A program made the position numbers and the translations under genes. Positions 22,592-35,958 of a DNA stretch of 64,000 nt are shown in pieces. This DNA comes from Paramecium octaurelia (taxonomy: Eukaryota > Ciliophora > Oligohymenophorea > Peniculida > Parameciidae), in NCBI GenBank assembly GCA_905182995.1, contig CAJJDP010000020.1, positions 65,453 to 129,452 on the forward strand, read 5' to 3'. The notes under the pieces were generated by a model. It did no database searches and was not told where the DNA came from. It saw nothing but the letters and a program-made list of their open reading frames with translations. Within the stretch, counting starts at the first letter, position 1, and each line of letters opens with the position of its first letter.

Positions 22592-25500
22592 TCATTATTC
22601 TATACTCTTTAGTAAAGCTTAGATTTTCTCGTTGCTCTAGATTTAATTAATAAAGTTTTTGTCATCATTTGTCAATTGATCCTCAGGTTTGGTCATCAAA
22701 TCTAGGAATCGTTATCTAATAGCTTTTAGTTTATCAGTTTTAGTTATAGTTTTTTAATGAGAGATGATTTCTTCCACTAAAATTTTCTTCCTCATTGCCC
22801 AATCTCTATCATCTTCAATATAAAGCATTTCTTTCTACAATTTGAAATGATTTTTTATTTGATGTTTATTGAATTGATTTGATTTTCTCATAGAGGCTTC
22901 ATATAAATAATTGCTTATAGATTAATTGAATGGGGGATCAATAGAATGTGGGTCATTGCTTTCTGACCAGATCTAATTTAAGTGATTTAAGATTTTTATA
23001 GATTTAGACAATTAGTTTTCTGGCAATGAAATTGTATTAGCAAAAGTAACGTAAGTTATTTCAATGGTTTTTGACCACGTAGATATTATTCTAATAGGAA
23101 TCATTGAATTTAATGCGAAACTCTAATAATCACAGAAAGAATTACTAATGATACAGCTTCGAACTTTTCAGAGTGATTTAGTTTTGAATTAGTACCACAT
23201 TGCATGATTATACGGTCATTAGTAATAATGCTAGAGGTGGTTCTTCCTGCAGATACCCATAATGCTGCAATATTCAAAGGTTTAGGTAAAATCTATTATA
23301 ATTAATAATAACTTACTTCATTTTTTAATTCCGAATTACCAAGTTGCCCTCGTTCACCCCATCCCCAAGTATAAATTTTGCTTCTAGTCTTTGCAATGAC
23401 ATGCTTGAAACCACAGCAAACCTACAAAACCTTTTCAATGTTAATCAAACAAGGTTCATGTCTATATCTTCGATCTCCCAATCCCAATTCTCCTTCATAG
23501 TTTTCTCCCCACGAATACAATTAGCCACTCTCACACAATGTAACAATAAATTGATTTCCACATGATAGCATTCTAGCTTTCTATTTGATAGGTATATGAA
23601 CATTTAGATTAGTTAATGAAAACACTTTATTGTCACTTACAATGTACTTTTTGGATGACATAGTGCACTCCTTATTAACATAATGTGGTTTGTATTTTAT
23701 TTATTTATTTTAATCACCATATTGCAATAAAGAGCCATCTGCAGAAGTTACTAAGATGAAATCATCACTACAACTAATGGATTTTATTCGAATGAAATCT
23801 GGAAAGATGTTCTTTTCAACAGTATCAAAAGTATCCTTATTTAAAATCAATTGTCCACTGCCAAATTCAAATATGGCAGTTCCACCCAAAGTGACACATA
23901 ACGTACTCTCTTCAGTAGCGAAGTATGATTAAATAGGATGGTCTTTTCTAAATTATTGAATAATGATATTAAGCAATGTTCTTGAATATGAATAATTTGG
24001 ATTGTAACACTAATAGATATCAGAAAGTATATCAATATCAATAGGTACAGAAAATAAAGCAATCTTTGGTAATCTTGGTCTCCATTAAATGAGACATGTC
24101 TCTAATAATGGGTGCATATCCTCATTTTCATTGTTTTCATTTGTCATAATCCATAAACTGGAAGCATCATGCTTTTACTATTAAACATTTTTTTCCCAAG
24201 GTTATACGAACGATTCATAATTCTTTTTATAAGCCATCTGTTTCTCTAGAAATTTTCTTGCAAATCTTTAAACACATCTTGCTGCTGCTCTCATTCTTTG
24301 AAACATAGTTGAAAGCAATTTCATTCTGAAATATCCTTGTATTAAAAAAGCAGCATCATGAGCCCTTCTAAATTGACTTCTTGCTATAAATCTCCTGATT
24401 GCTGCTTAAACTTTTATAACTGAACCTTCCATTTTAATTTTTCTTCCTGCATTCTTTATTTGATGAACTTACTTCTTATTTGTTTTTCTGACCTAATTCC
24501 CTCTAAAATTAGATTATATCATGACAGCCTTCTTGATCAAGATCATTTACCAAGCATCATCAATAATTTTTTAAAATACATTTTTAATTTCCCTAATTTT
24601 TCTCTCTTATTTTGATTGCACTACATATCTACCGAACTTCTGTATTTTACTTATAGCTAATTTCTTTCTTGCAATATTCCGAAGTACATTATATCTTTCA
24701 AAATACAACTTCAAGTCTAATGCAGACTTTTCATATTTTTACTGCAATCTTCTTTCATGCAATTTTCTATACCAAGCTTAAATGACTGTGGCTGCTTTTA
24801 CTCTTTTTCTAACTAATACCTTAAAACGAATTCTTTATGCTAAAGTACGCAAAGTCATAGCAATTCTCATCATCTTTTTCAGATGTTAATTCATCTTATA
24901 AATTTTATATGACCTTTGCAATTTCGCTGCTCTTTAATGTTTGAGAGTCACTATCTTCTAATACGAATCTTCGATCATTTATAATCCTTGAGTACGAATA
25001 AATATCTTGGTCTTTCCAAACAGTAGTTATTTTGAATCAATATGAGGCATGTGTTGTTTAAACATATCTAAAACTAACTGTCTAAAATTAAGATCTGGCT
25101 TCTTTATTAATTTGCTGTAAATTTCGTTTCTTGTCATATCTGCATATTTTTTATAAAAAAATTAGTAAGGTCTTCTTATACTATAAGATTCTTTCCTGAC
25201 CTTTAAGGAATCCAAGACACCAAGATATCTGATTTATTTAAGAGTCATTTCAGAAAATACTTGATTGGGCTATTTGCTTTCATTCGGTTTAATGCATCTA
25301 ATAAAATGAACATCACATTAGTGCAATTCAGTCATCAATTCAATCATTTCCTTTTTAATCTTTTATGAAATAAACTTTTCTTTCTTTCCTTCCATAGTAT
25401 ACAATTATTTTAAGAGTGGATTTTTAGTTTGACTTATTAACTATATAGTTTAAACACTCATTTCGTCTTTGTTTTTTTCTCGAAATCCTGTTACAGTATA

Positions 25501-27210
25501 ACAAACATCCTTTGCTGTATGCACTAATATAAATGCAGGATCACTTGGCATCTTCGGTGTCTTTACTAATGGATTTGCTTTATGAACAGTCCTTATTTTT
25601 TATAGAAATCCATCATCAGATGATTTTACAGAACAGGATTCATCCAAAATACTGAATAACCCTCCTGGTTATTTGTCTATTAATTCAATTACATTAGCAT
25701 TATCTTAAAATTCCAATTACCCTAAATAGTCCTTTAATCCTTCCTCAATGAAAATTTTCTCTTCCTCCTTGAACACATATTGAATATACAATTGATGTAG
25801 CTTTTCATTCGTATAATTGATCATGATCTATTCAAAACCATTTTTATCGAAAACTTCGAACCCATAAATATCAAGTAACCCCACAGAGATCTTAGACTCT
25901 ACCTTTGGTTTTAAGACTTTATTTAATTGAATAACTAACCAATTAAATAATCTATCATAAATATCCTTGGCCAAGGAATCTCGTGTAAATTAACATTCAT
26001 CAAGTGTCAATGGCGACAATATGGTTTATTTGTTGATTACTCTTGATTTAAGAGTCAAGGCCTAAGATAGTTGCTAATTTGATAATTCTAATAACCGCTC
26101 TGCTAAACTTTCAGTAACTGAGGCTGGCTAAGTATCTGTTAGAGTACTGTTGTCAAATTCAAGATTCCCTAAATGTAATACTGCGAGGACTGCTTAGACT
26201 ATATTTTCAAAATCGGACTGCATTCCTAAAATGGAAAAGCTTTATTCGATTTCTTTGAACATTTCAGCATCATCAACATTCGGAATAGTATAGGTTTTAG
26301 ATGAATTTAGATAGTTAAACTCCTCCATTTTCAATGTTACTCCAAATTTATTCAAAAGTTCTTTTGGCAGACCTTGCAAGAAGAAATAAAAGATATGAAA
26401 ATTTCTTTCATTTTTACCCTATTGATTAATTCTTGACTTCTCCATCAAGTAATTAATAATTTCAGCCCCCTTTATTTATCTAGTCTTGCCATCAACCATA
26501 ATTCTGACGTACTTTCCAAACCTTGAAGAATTATTGTTTCGCACAGTTTTCGCATTACCAAAGGCTTCTAATATAGGATTGCATCCCAAAATCTGATCCT
26601 CTATTTTATCTTTTGAAGAACCATCTGAGGCAATTGACGTTAGTAAATTCATAGAAAATTTAGCATTCTCAGTTTTTCCAGCTCCACTCTCCCCTGAAAT
26701 AACTATTGCCTAATTCTTATCATTCTCAAATAATTGCCTATATGCTTATGCTGCTATAGCATAGACATGGGGAGGTAAATCCTTGATTGTACGATTCTTT
26801 TTAACGATATCATCAATGTATTAATTTCTTATGTCTACACTCATCAAACCATGAATCTATTTAAATGGGTTTATGACTAGCAATGTTGGTCCTACATATG
26901 TAAATATGATATCCTTCCCAAATCGATATATTAGATTATTTAGTAATTCTGCATCATTGAGGATTTCCATGTTTACCATATCATCAAAGCCCTTGTTTCC
27001 CAATATGGTTGGGTCTGCCCTTTCTAACACTTGTGTTGGTTTGCATTGAATCTAACCACCCGATTCCAACTTGATGGTAATTAATTTTCCATCCGTATTT
27101 AGTATGACAGCAGGTGAAAACATAGGGTCTTTGTTGTCAAGGTCCTGCCAACACAATGCGTTTGGGACTACCGAAGACAAACTTACTTATGGTTATGATT
27201 TTTTTGCCAT
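22592..27210 (-). CDS. unconventional myosin with C-terminal RCC1 repeats, 1523 aa
   Basis: Introns are seen only near the 3' end: 23293-23316 (24 nt) and 23123-23145 (23 nt). The motor domain occupies about residues 60-760: P-loop [13 protein letters not shown], switch I region [10 protein letters not shown], switch [10 protein letters not shown], and the actin/converter region ([22 protein letters not shown]). The neck and tail (about 760-1010) carry several IQ-like motifs (KAATVIQAWYRK, AVMIQSNFRGNQVRK, VIKVQAAIRRF). After a linker, a beta-propeller of RCC1 repeats follows: [45 protein letters not shown] helical C-terminus of about 150 residues ends the protein. RCC1 repeats on a myosin would provide cargo or GTPase contacts (inference). 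Its ATG is 17 nt from the MAPK stop. Confidence 0.95.
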
Positions 27211-27227
27211 ATATTTAATTATATTTA

Positions 27228-28656
<1,429 letters not shown>

Positions 28657-29649
28657 TTACTTTATAATATTAATTTTTTATTTTTTGATACAAAACTTTT
28701 TAAATCATGCATTAATATAATAAAATTTTACTATATTCGCATAAATATAAACATTCTCCATAATTGAATACTAATCCTTCACCTTGATCAATTATTACCC
28801 ATTTAAATAAAATTAATAAAGAATATTTTCATAATATTAGTAATAAAATTAACTAAGCCTTTTATATTGGAATGATAGACTAAGTTTAATTGTTTTTATT
28901 TAATAAATTATTTCATTTAATAACTAAAATACTGTAGAATTTAATAATAAATTTTTTGCTCACAATCACTCCCCTCATTTCTAATAAATTCTTATCTATA
29001 AAGTGATCTATGAGGTATTCTGTTTTGAATCATAAACCATTTTGTAAGGTAATACTCACTTAATTGAGTTTGAAGGTATTAATTTTTGATAAAATTATTT
29101 TTATTTAAAAAGAATTTTGTCCAACTTCTTTCCATGAATATATTTCTACATCTATAATTAGATGATAAAACCAAAGCAAGTACTTCTTTTTCCTTGAAAT
29201 TTTATTATCAAATATTTGCACTAAAACTCTCAATTTATATAAAAATTTGTAGATTTACTTATTTTTATTCTCAAAATCCACTTCTTTACTTTATAACATT
29301 ATATAATCAAGAATTTATCCTTTCAAAAAGATGCAGTTTAATGATTTTAATAATTTTCTTATATAAATTTTTTTTGATAAGACTTTTATTCAAACTTCTG
29401 AAGTACCTCTCAATTTAAACTAAGTCTATCTATTAATTATTAATGTTTCTTTTGCAACAAAATCTATCCATACATTTTGAATACCAAATTTATCTGTTCT
29501 ATTATCAATAGCATAAAAATATAACATCCATCCTACCGGGCTCTATGTGATATTAAAAGTGATAATTCATTTAATACTGAAAATATATTATTTCTTTTAT
29601 TTTAATATACTGTATAATACAAATTTAATACAATTCACAAGCATTTTAT
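28657..29649. other. long AT-rich intergenic region
   Basis: About 1 kb between the MAPK start and the Pumilio stop. There are short plus- and minus-strand frames of hydrophobic, random-looking composition but no convincing exon. No RNA gene was recognised. Confidence 0.5.
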
Positions 29650-31174
29650 TCATATAAATTGAATGGATCTTTCTACAACAGAGAATATCTTCTATCCATA
29701 TTCAGAAGTATTGATTTATTGTAGTATTTCAGGATGTCTTTTCATTATTCCAAGAACTGGAATAATATATTACTAATCTAACTATAAGAACTTCTTAAAA
29801 ACATAGTTTCCAAAAGGATGTGTTGCAAATGCTACAAATAAATAACTACAATATTAAATGATATTTTACTTGTTGTCCTGATCTGAAGCTAACATAATAT
29901 TCGTAATAAATTTTATATCTTCTTATTCAATTACATCAAGAAAGACCTCTACAACATTACTTCCATATTTATTGTAAGATAATGTTTAGAAGTTACTCTT
30001 AATTATTCTTATCAGTTCCATTTTTTGCTATTTAAAATTGCTTTTCAATATAAACTAAATTATGTAGTTACCAAATTCACAAATACAAAGCTATTATGAT
30101 ACTTCCATAATTTAGTCCAACAATGATTAACTATATTATTTTTGAAGCATAAATTAAATTATCCTACATCCATATGTATGTTATGACATAGAATATACAG
30201 ATTGTTCTATATGTTTCTTCATGTATTCACAAAGTTTGTAATCAAAATTCTCCAAACAACTTAATAATACATAGCAACCATTGTTATCATTTATTAATTA
30301 TCTGACTTATTATTTTAATTCATCCATAAATTCAATTTAAAAATGATGATCCTCATCTTTTAAAAATTCTATCATTCTGTTTATCACTCTAGAAGCATAC
30401 TGATTTTTAGATAATTCAACACAATAACCTTGGAGTTGATGGAATAGACTAAATTTCCATTATTTTTCACCTAAATCGATTATTAGCTTACAATACCTGA
30501 CAAAAATATTTTTTAGACCAAATAATTTCCAAATAAATCTTTTGATGTCTTAATTAAGTTTTTTTCGATGGTCTCAAAGATCATACTTCTTTGTAAAGGG
30601 GTTCCATTGTCAAAAATCTTTTGTAGATTTCTTGATGCATTCTAATTCCCACATATTTATTCCTAAAATAAATAAAATCGAATACCAAACAATTTCTAAA
30701 TTGATAATCGTCTTGTCTCAATTATAATTGAATTTGATTATCTTCTTATAGAGAAGGATGACTGTTAAATGTCAAATAGAAAGTTTAAGGTGGATTTATA
30801 GGTTACATTGTTTAGTGTTTTTTAGGTGAGAATTGAAGTGACTTCAAATCATGATAAATTTTAATGGAAGGCTTCTTCTCTTTTTATCTTTAGTTAATTC
30901 TAAAATGTAAAAATAGTGTATATACATATAAGGTTGTGTGTTTGTGGAATTGTAAGTAAGAGTGTCATACCCATGATTTTCTCCAAGAATTTCAATTTAT
31001 TCGTTGGAGTTAATCAATACAGGTTAAAACTCTTTGGCGTTCAGTGATAATTTACTCTTTTTTCGAGTCTATTTCCTTTCATACATTTACACTTCACTTT
31101 CATCTAAGACATTATCATTATATTCACATACCACTAAGTATTGAACCAATTAATTGTTTTTCTTCGGGATCCAT
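29650..31174 (-). CDS. Pumilio/PUF-family RNA-binding protein, 473 aa
   Basis: Five exons; introns 31104-31131, 30900-30925, 30663-30685 and 30471-30496 (28, 26, 23 and 26 nt). The N-terminal 190 residues are polar and disordered. The C-terminal half is a series of PUF repeats, visible as helix-2 recognition signatures: NQYASRVINRM, NNGCYVLLSCL, QHTYGCRIIQFML, FGNYIIQFIL, KYGSNVVEVFL, HPFGNYVFKKFL and EYGQKIFSVV. Each repeat normally contacts one RNA base through the two residues flanking the aromatic or arginine. PUF proteins bind 3' UTRs and repress translation. About seven repeats are recognisable by eye; the first is probably divergent. Confidence 0.93.
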
Positions 31175-31199
31175 ATTGAGATGTTGTTTTTAAAATTAC

Positions 31200-32460
31200 A
31201 AAATAAGAATATTTGTTCCCTTTTATAATAATTATTTTAATATATAATTAGACATCAAGCACTCTTATTTCTAGAATTCTGGTGCTCAATTATATTCCGA
31301 TTCTCAAAAAAGTCTAACCAATCAAAAGAAACCTTCTACAAACCCAACAATTATATCTTTAAATTCTTCTTCCTTTTAAATGCAATTAATACTTTAATTT
31401 CTCATATTCCAATCCTAATCTTCTCTTTTTCTATTAAATTAAGATGTGAAATTATTGTTAAATGCCCTATAGTTTCTAAGGCAGAAGTAATAGAATTTCA
31501 TTTTCTAATCAAATCAAGCATTTTTCTAGTGGTACAAATCCATTTTTAGTTTTGTTTAGTAATACCTCATCTTGATTTATGCCATAGATTTTAGGAAATT
31601 AGAATTAAATCATATATTGAAAAATAATGCTTCCTAGGGAAGAAATAAAAATCTTATAAATCTATGGAAGTTCCAAAAGTCATTTACATTAAGAAGTTAA
31701 TACATTCGAAATTGTTTCATGAGCTGGATACTATATACCTTGAATATCCATCTCTTACAGTCTTCATTTCTTCTATAAATTCAGATTTCGTCAAACTAGA
31801 AATAACAAACTTGTAACTCAATTCTTTTAACAATTACTATAAATTCTTAAATGTGATTACGTTCTATGGTTTTATATCCATTTAGAGTATAATATTGTTA
31901 CTTAAAATCTGAAACTTTATAAACGTCAGTTAAAATGTTTTCATTTCTCATTCTTAATTTTACATAAAATATTTTAGATTATAATGCCAAATTTTCCAAA
32001 ACAAAAAAAACTGTTGCTATAATAATACTGATCAATAAATTTTGTATCACTCAGACTAAAGAAATAAGGAAATATGAAAATTGCAAGCATATTGCAAATC
32101 ATCCTTGATTTCTAAATGTTGTGTAAATTAGGCCTTAATCAAGTTTGATTATTTGGATTGATCAAGAATAATTCTGCATTTAAATGCAATAGCTAAAACT
32201 TTCTGATTCAAGTTTCGCTATCACTTAATAACTAGTACAATTTAGAATTGGATTCAGTTGTTTTAAGAGCATTAGGAGTAAAATAGGTTCTAATAATGGA
32301 AGATCTTCAACAAATGATTTTAAATGCCAATTCCTAGAATAAATGCTTAGGAGTGTATTTTATGGATGCAGACATTCTAATAGTTTGAAGTGACTCAATA
32401 TTGCAGCTCTGAAAATAGATTTGGCTTTTGATTGAATTGAATTCGAAGAATAAATATATT
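31200..32460 (-). pseudogene. decayed protein-kinase-like locus
   Basis: Minus-strand snippets in shifting frames resemble a kinase. Near 32240 a glycine-loop-like piece (YQVIAKLESESFSYCIQ) lacks the glycines. Near 31880 there is a catalytic-loop-like MDIKPQNVITFKNL. This is followed by KFVISSLTKSEFIEEMKT where DFG and the activation segment would be, then a helix-F-like SIYDLILI. No splice model I tried joins these without TGA. Both the Gly loop and DFG are missing, so this is either a pseudogene or a very divergent pseudokinase. A plus-strand ORF (31181-31912) overlaps it and is judged a shadow. Confidence 0.4.
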
Positions 32461-32467
32461 AACATAA

Positions 32468-33152
32468 TCACACTAATCTTCTATCATTTAGTAATTTCTT
32501 TATGTAATATACTTACCATGCTGTCACTCCACAAATAGCCACGGTTTCTATGAATGTCAGAATCATCAGTTGTTTATTTATCTTTTGTACATCAGCCAAG
32601 GCACCTTTAGATTTCAACTCATTCAATTTGGTGCTATAGAAAACGTCTCTGATTTTTTGTAAGAGTCCTTGGACTCCATTTTCAATAGGATCAATGTCAT
32701 TTTACTCTATTTCTTCTAAAAAAAACGATATCAATGCAAGATGTACCTTTGTCAGATTTAGCGACATCAATAGCGAATTGAACAACTTTCGACTCTTTTG
32801 CTCTTTTGTTTTGAAAAATCAATTGATAATCTCCTTTTTCAGTGGCATTGAAACTGAAGACTGCTTCTTTTTTCATCATTTTGGCATAGATCATTGAACC
32901 GGAAGGATCAATAACTTTGAAGTCAATGGTGTCAAGAGTGTAGATTGGAATAAAGAAGGTGCCTCTGATGTTGGTGGGAGTTTTCTTGATTGTTTCAATG
33001 AATATTTCCTCGCCTCCCTTTTCGATTTGGAATGAGATCATATCATCAGGTAGGAAGCCTCGCATATATTTATCCCAATCTTGCATGATTTCTTTGGTTT
33101 CCTCTATGCTGCACCAAGAGAGTGTGAAGAGACCTAATAATATTGGAAACAT
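32468..33152 (-). CDS. p24/TMED-family cargo receptor (GOLD domain), 217 aa
   Basis: Two exons, intron 32716-32746 (31 nt). p24 proteins cycle between ER and Golgi in COPI/COPII vesicles. The layout is canonical. A signal peptide (MFPILLGLFTLSWC) comes first, then a GOLD beta-sandwich to about residue 115 (FFIPIYTLDTIDFKVIDPSG, FSFNATEKGDYQLIF). A luminal coiled coil precedes a single membrane helix (ILTFIETVAICGVTAWQVYY). The protein ends in a 10-residue cytosolic tail, KKLLNDRRLV, with the di-lysine/arginine character of coatomer signals. Length fits the family (about 200 aa). Its ATG lies only 11 nt after the stop codon of the upstream gene on the same strand. Confidence 0.9.
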
Positions 33153-33163
33153 AAATATATGAA

Positions 33164-34396
33164 TCAATTAAATTGGAATGTACTCTAACCACGTATATGA
33201 ATTTTTTTCATTTTTTTCTTGCATTCAATCATATCAATAACTTTATCTTTTTCTTCCATGCTTTCTTCACTATTCAATCTCTCTTGATCATTCTTGTGTT
33301 TGCCTGAGGAGGATCGTAAATGAAGTAACTAAAGTAGTAACAATACTAACCTGAGGATTTTTTTGGGGAATTCCCATACATGGATTTTGCTTATTGGGAA
33401 CCTTAAGAGATTTTTTGAATGCCATTTAATTGAGAACTTTTAATCTGGAAACAAAATTGAGGAACTCCTATAATTCATTATTTTCAATCTGACATTAAAC
33501 TGGAATTTAGACTAAAATTAAAAATTAGATTACGTTTCAGTCTTTTGGTGGTGTCCTTAAACTTCATCAGTTAGTCATAGTGTCTTTTAGATTCTGAATA
33601 GATTTCATACAAGCTCAGAGCATCAGAGTTGGGCAAGGTGATATATTTGTCGATTATCTTTTCCACTTCAAAGCAAATAAAACTCTAAAATCTCCACACA
33701 TCAAAGTAGATGTACTTCTGGATTTCAGAGATATTCATTTCAGATTTCAAAAGAATTGCAGCACTATTAATGAGATTCTGCATTTTGTAATGCCATAAGA
33801 ACATCAATTTAGGTTCAACCTGATCCTTATCGCTGAGGTAAGGATACGAGTTACGACAAGCTGCTCTATAAAGATCGATATTAGCAGCCAGACGTTGAAG
33901 ATAACTAAAATAGGCGTAAGTAAATTGTGTAATGTTTAGATCCTCGCTAACGTTCATCTCTGTATAAAATTGTTCGTTCTTCATACGAGTCATTAAGTCA
34001 GGTTCTGTCACCAGATTATCTGAATCTTGTTGTTCTATTTTTTTCATCCGACAATCTTTCAGTTTTATTGAAATCTCTTGAGTGATGTCTGTACAATGAA
34101 ACATCTGGTGGATCACTGCCAGTAATTGAATCAGAGCTGTACTTCCTGGGCTTGGCTTGTACTCCTGCAGATAACTGAAGACGCTGTCAATATAACCTAA
34201 TTGCATTTAACAATTTATTACTATCATTTGTTGTCAGGTATTGGGCCATCATTTTTGTCATCTATTTTAAATCAAATTAAACATAAGGACCCATAATCGA
34301 GTTTAGAATCTCTTAGAACTTGTTCAATTCCGTTTAATGGATATTAACGGCCGATTTTGAATGAAATAGAGATGTGAATTTGCTGAACAGAGACAT
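33164..34396 (-). CDS. ANTH-domain (AP180/CALM-like) endocytic adaptor, 388 aa
   Basis: Four exons; introns 34175-34196, 33512-33533 and 33329-33350 (22 nt each). ANTH domains bind PtdIns(4,5)P2 and recruit clathrin. The helical solenoid is recognisable: STALIQLLAVIHQMF (helices after the lipid site), FTYAYFSYLQRLAANIDLYR matching the family RRYSRYLNEKAVSYR region, then MQNLINSAAILLKSEM and FEVEKIIDKYITL. The C-terminus is short, basic and polar with an NPQ and no obvious NPF, DPF or clathrin-box repeats, so clathrin binding is not evident. The last exons could be mistaken for a separate small gene (MAFKKSLKVPNKQNP) because of an internal ATG. Confidence 0.75.
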
Positions 34397-34493
34397 TAAT
34401 ATATATAAATTAAAATAATTAAGGTATCCCATTTATTTTGGTTCTTTTAAATATTATATATATTATCACTATACCATCATATTTATTAATATA

Positions 34494-35943
34494 ATGAATT
34501 TCTTCATCATTTGTTCCCTCCTCGTGACCAATCTTTGGGCTCAATCGAATTTGAGACCTGCCCAAAAGAAATTCCAATCAGAAGTAATAGAGAAAACCAT
34601 CTCCAGAGTATTTATATAGAACCCATTATTAGATCTCCGACAAAATGAAGGATAACAAACTTAAATATACATTTATAAATTCATTCCCAAACACCCTTGA
34701 TACCACTGTTACAAACTATGACCCCAACACTCCCGATGCTTTCATAATCACCGGAGATATAACCGCTATGTGGTTAAGAGATAGCACCAATTAACTATGG
34801 ACCTATATGGAGTTTGTGAATCAAGATAGCAAATTATAAAATTTGGTTAAAGGAGCAATAACCCGTCAAATAAATTAAGTCTTAATTGACCCATATGCTA
34901 ATGCCTTCAATTATCAAAAGAAATAATCCGAATGGAGTTCTGACAATACAACCAGATGCTTTTTAGGTGTCAATGTCCATGCAATGTCGGAACATCTTCA
35001 CGAGAGGAAGTTCGAGATTGATTCATTAGTGGCTGTTTTACGATTATCTGTTGGTTATTACAAAGAAACTAATGATACATCAATCATTAATTTCAAATAC
35101 TTAAAGGCTGTTCAAAGAATCCTCAGAACATTTAGAGATCAACAGGCAGATCAAACAGAACAATTTTAAACCTACAGATTTCCTTACACCTTTTAAAGAA
35201 GTGGAAGATCCACTGATACAGTTATTAATGGAATAGGCGAACCCCTTAAAAGAACTGGATTATTAAGAACATTTTTCAGAGCCTCTGATGATTCCACTAT
35301 CTATTAATTTAATATCCCAGAAAATGCTATGGCTTCAGCAATCCTAAAATAAATAGCTGAGATGTTAAGCGATGCCAAATTGAGTTGGTCTCTGAGATAA
35401 GCAGCTCAACCTTTAATTTAAGAGGCCCTGGCACTATCATCAGAAATTAAAGATGCTATTTATAAATATGGAATTAAGGATGGGGCCTTTGTATATGAAG
35501 TAGATGGAATGGGTAAACAAGTATTTATGGATGATTCAAATCAACCTAGTTTGCTTTCTCTTCCAATTTATGGATTCATTGAAATTGACGATCCCCTATA
35601 TCAAGCCACCAGAAAGAAAGCACTCAGTTCAGCTAATCCCTATTATTTTGTGGGAACAGCAGCAAAGGGCATAGGTGGTCCTCATATTGGGGCTAATTAC
35701 ATTTGGCCTATGGCTATTGTAACTCAAGGATTGACTACTAATGACAAATCAGAAATAAGAGAATGTTTGAGAATGTTAGTAACAACCACTGGAGGCAAAT
35801 GGTTTATGCACGAAAGCTTCTTCAAAGATAATCCTACTAGTTTCACAAGATCTTGGTTTGCATGGGCAAATGGATTGTTCGGAGAATTGGTGTTGAAGAT
35901 AGATAAAGAATATCCAGAATTATTATAAGAGAATTATGCTTGA
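34494..35943 (+). CDS. GH125 exo-alpha-1,6-mannosidase, secreted, 474 aa
   Basis: Two exons, intron 34608-34632 (25 nt). GH125 enzymes are inverting exo-alpha-1,6-mannosidases acting on N-glycan type mannosides. Visible: N-terminal signal peptide (MNFFIICSLLVTNLWA), then INSFPNTLDTTV, TGDITAMWLRDS, GIGEPLKR, GGPHIGANYIWPMAIV, and FTRSWFAWANGLFGELVL. The WLRDS and the GPHIGANYIWP segments belong to the conserved active-site surface of the family. The signal peptide points to secretion, lysosome-like compartment or ER/Golgi lumen. Four potential N-glycosylation sites (NxS/T) include N-D-T-S and N-T-T. It converges with the SET gene with a 15-bp gap. Confidence 0.95.
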
Positions 35944-35958
35944 TAATATAATAATATT

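Noticed and set aside
31181-31912. A 243-codon plus-strand ORF starting 6 bp from the Pumilio start codon
   Set aside because: It is rich in F, I, L and S like translated AT-rich DNA. It would leave no room for a promoter, and the opposite strand has more meaningful kinase-like pieces.
33164-33425. A separate 79-aa gene starting MAFKKSLKVPNKQNP
   Set aside because: It is in frame with the ANTH gene through a 22-nt intron, so it is that gene's C-terminus.
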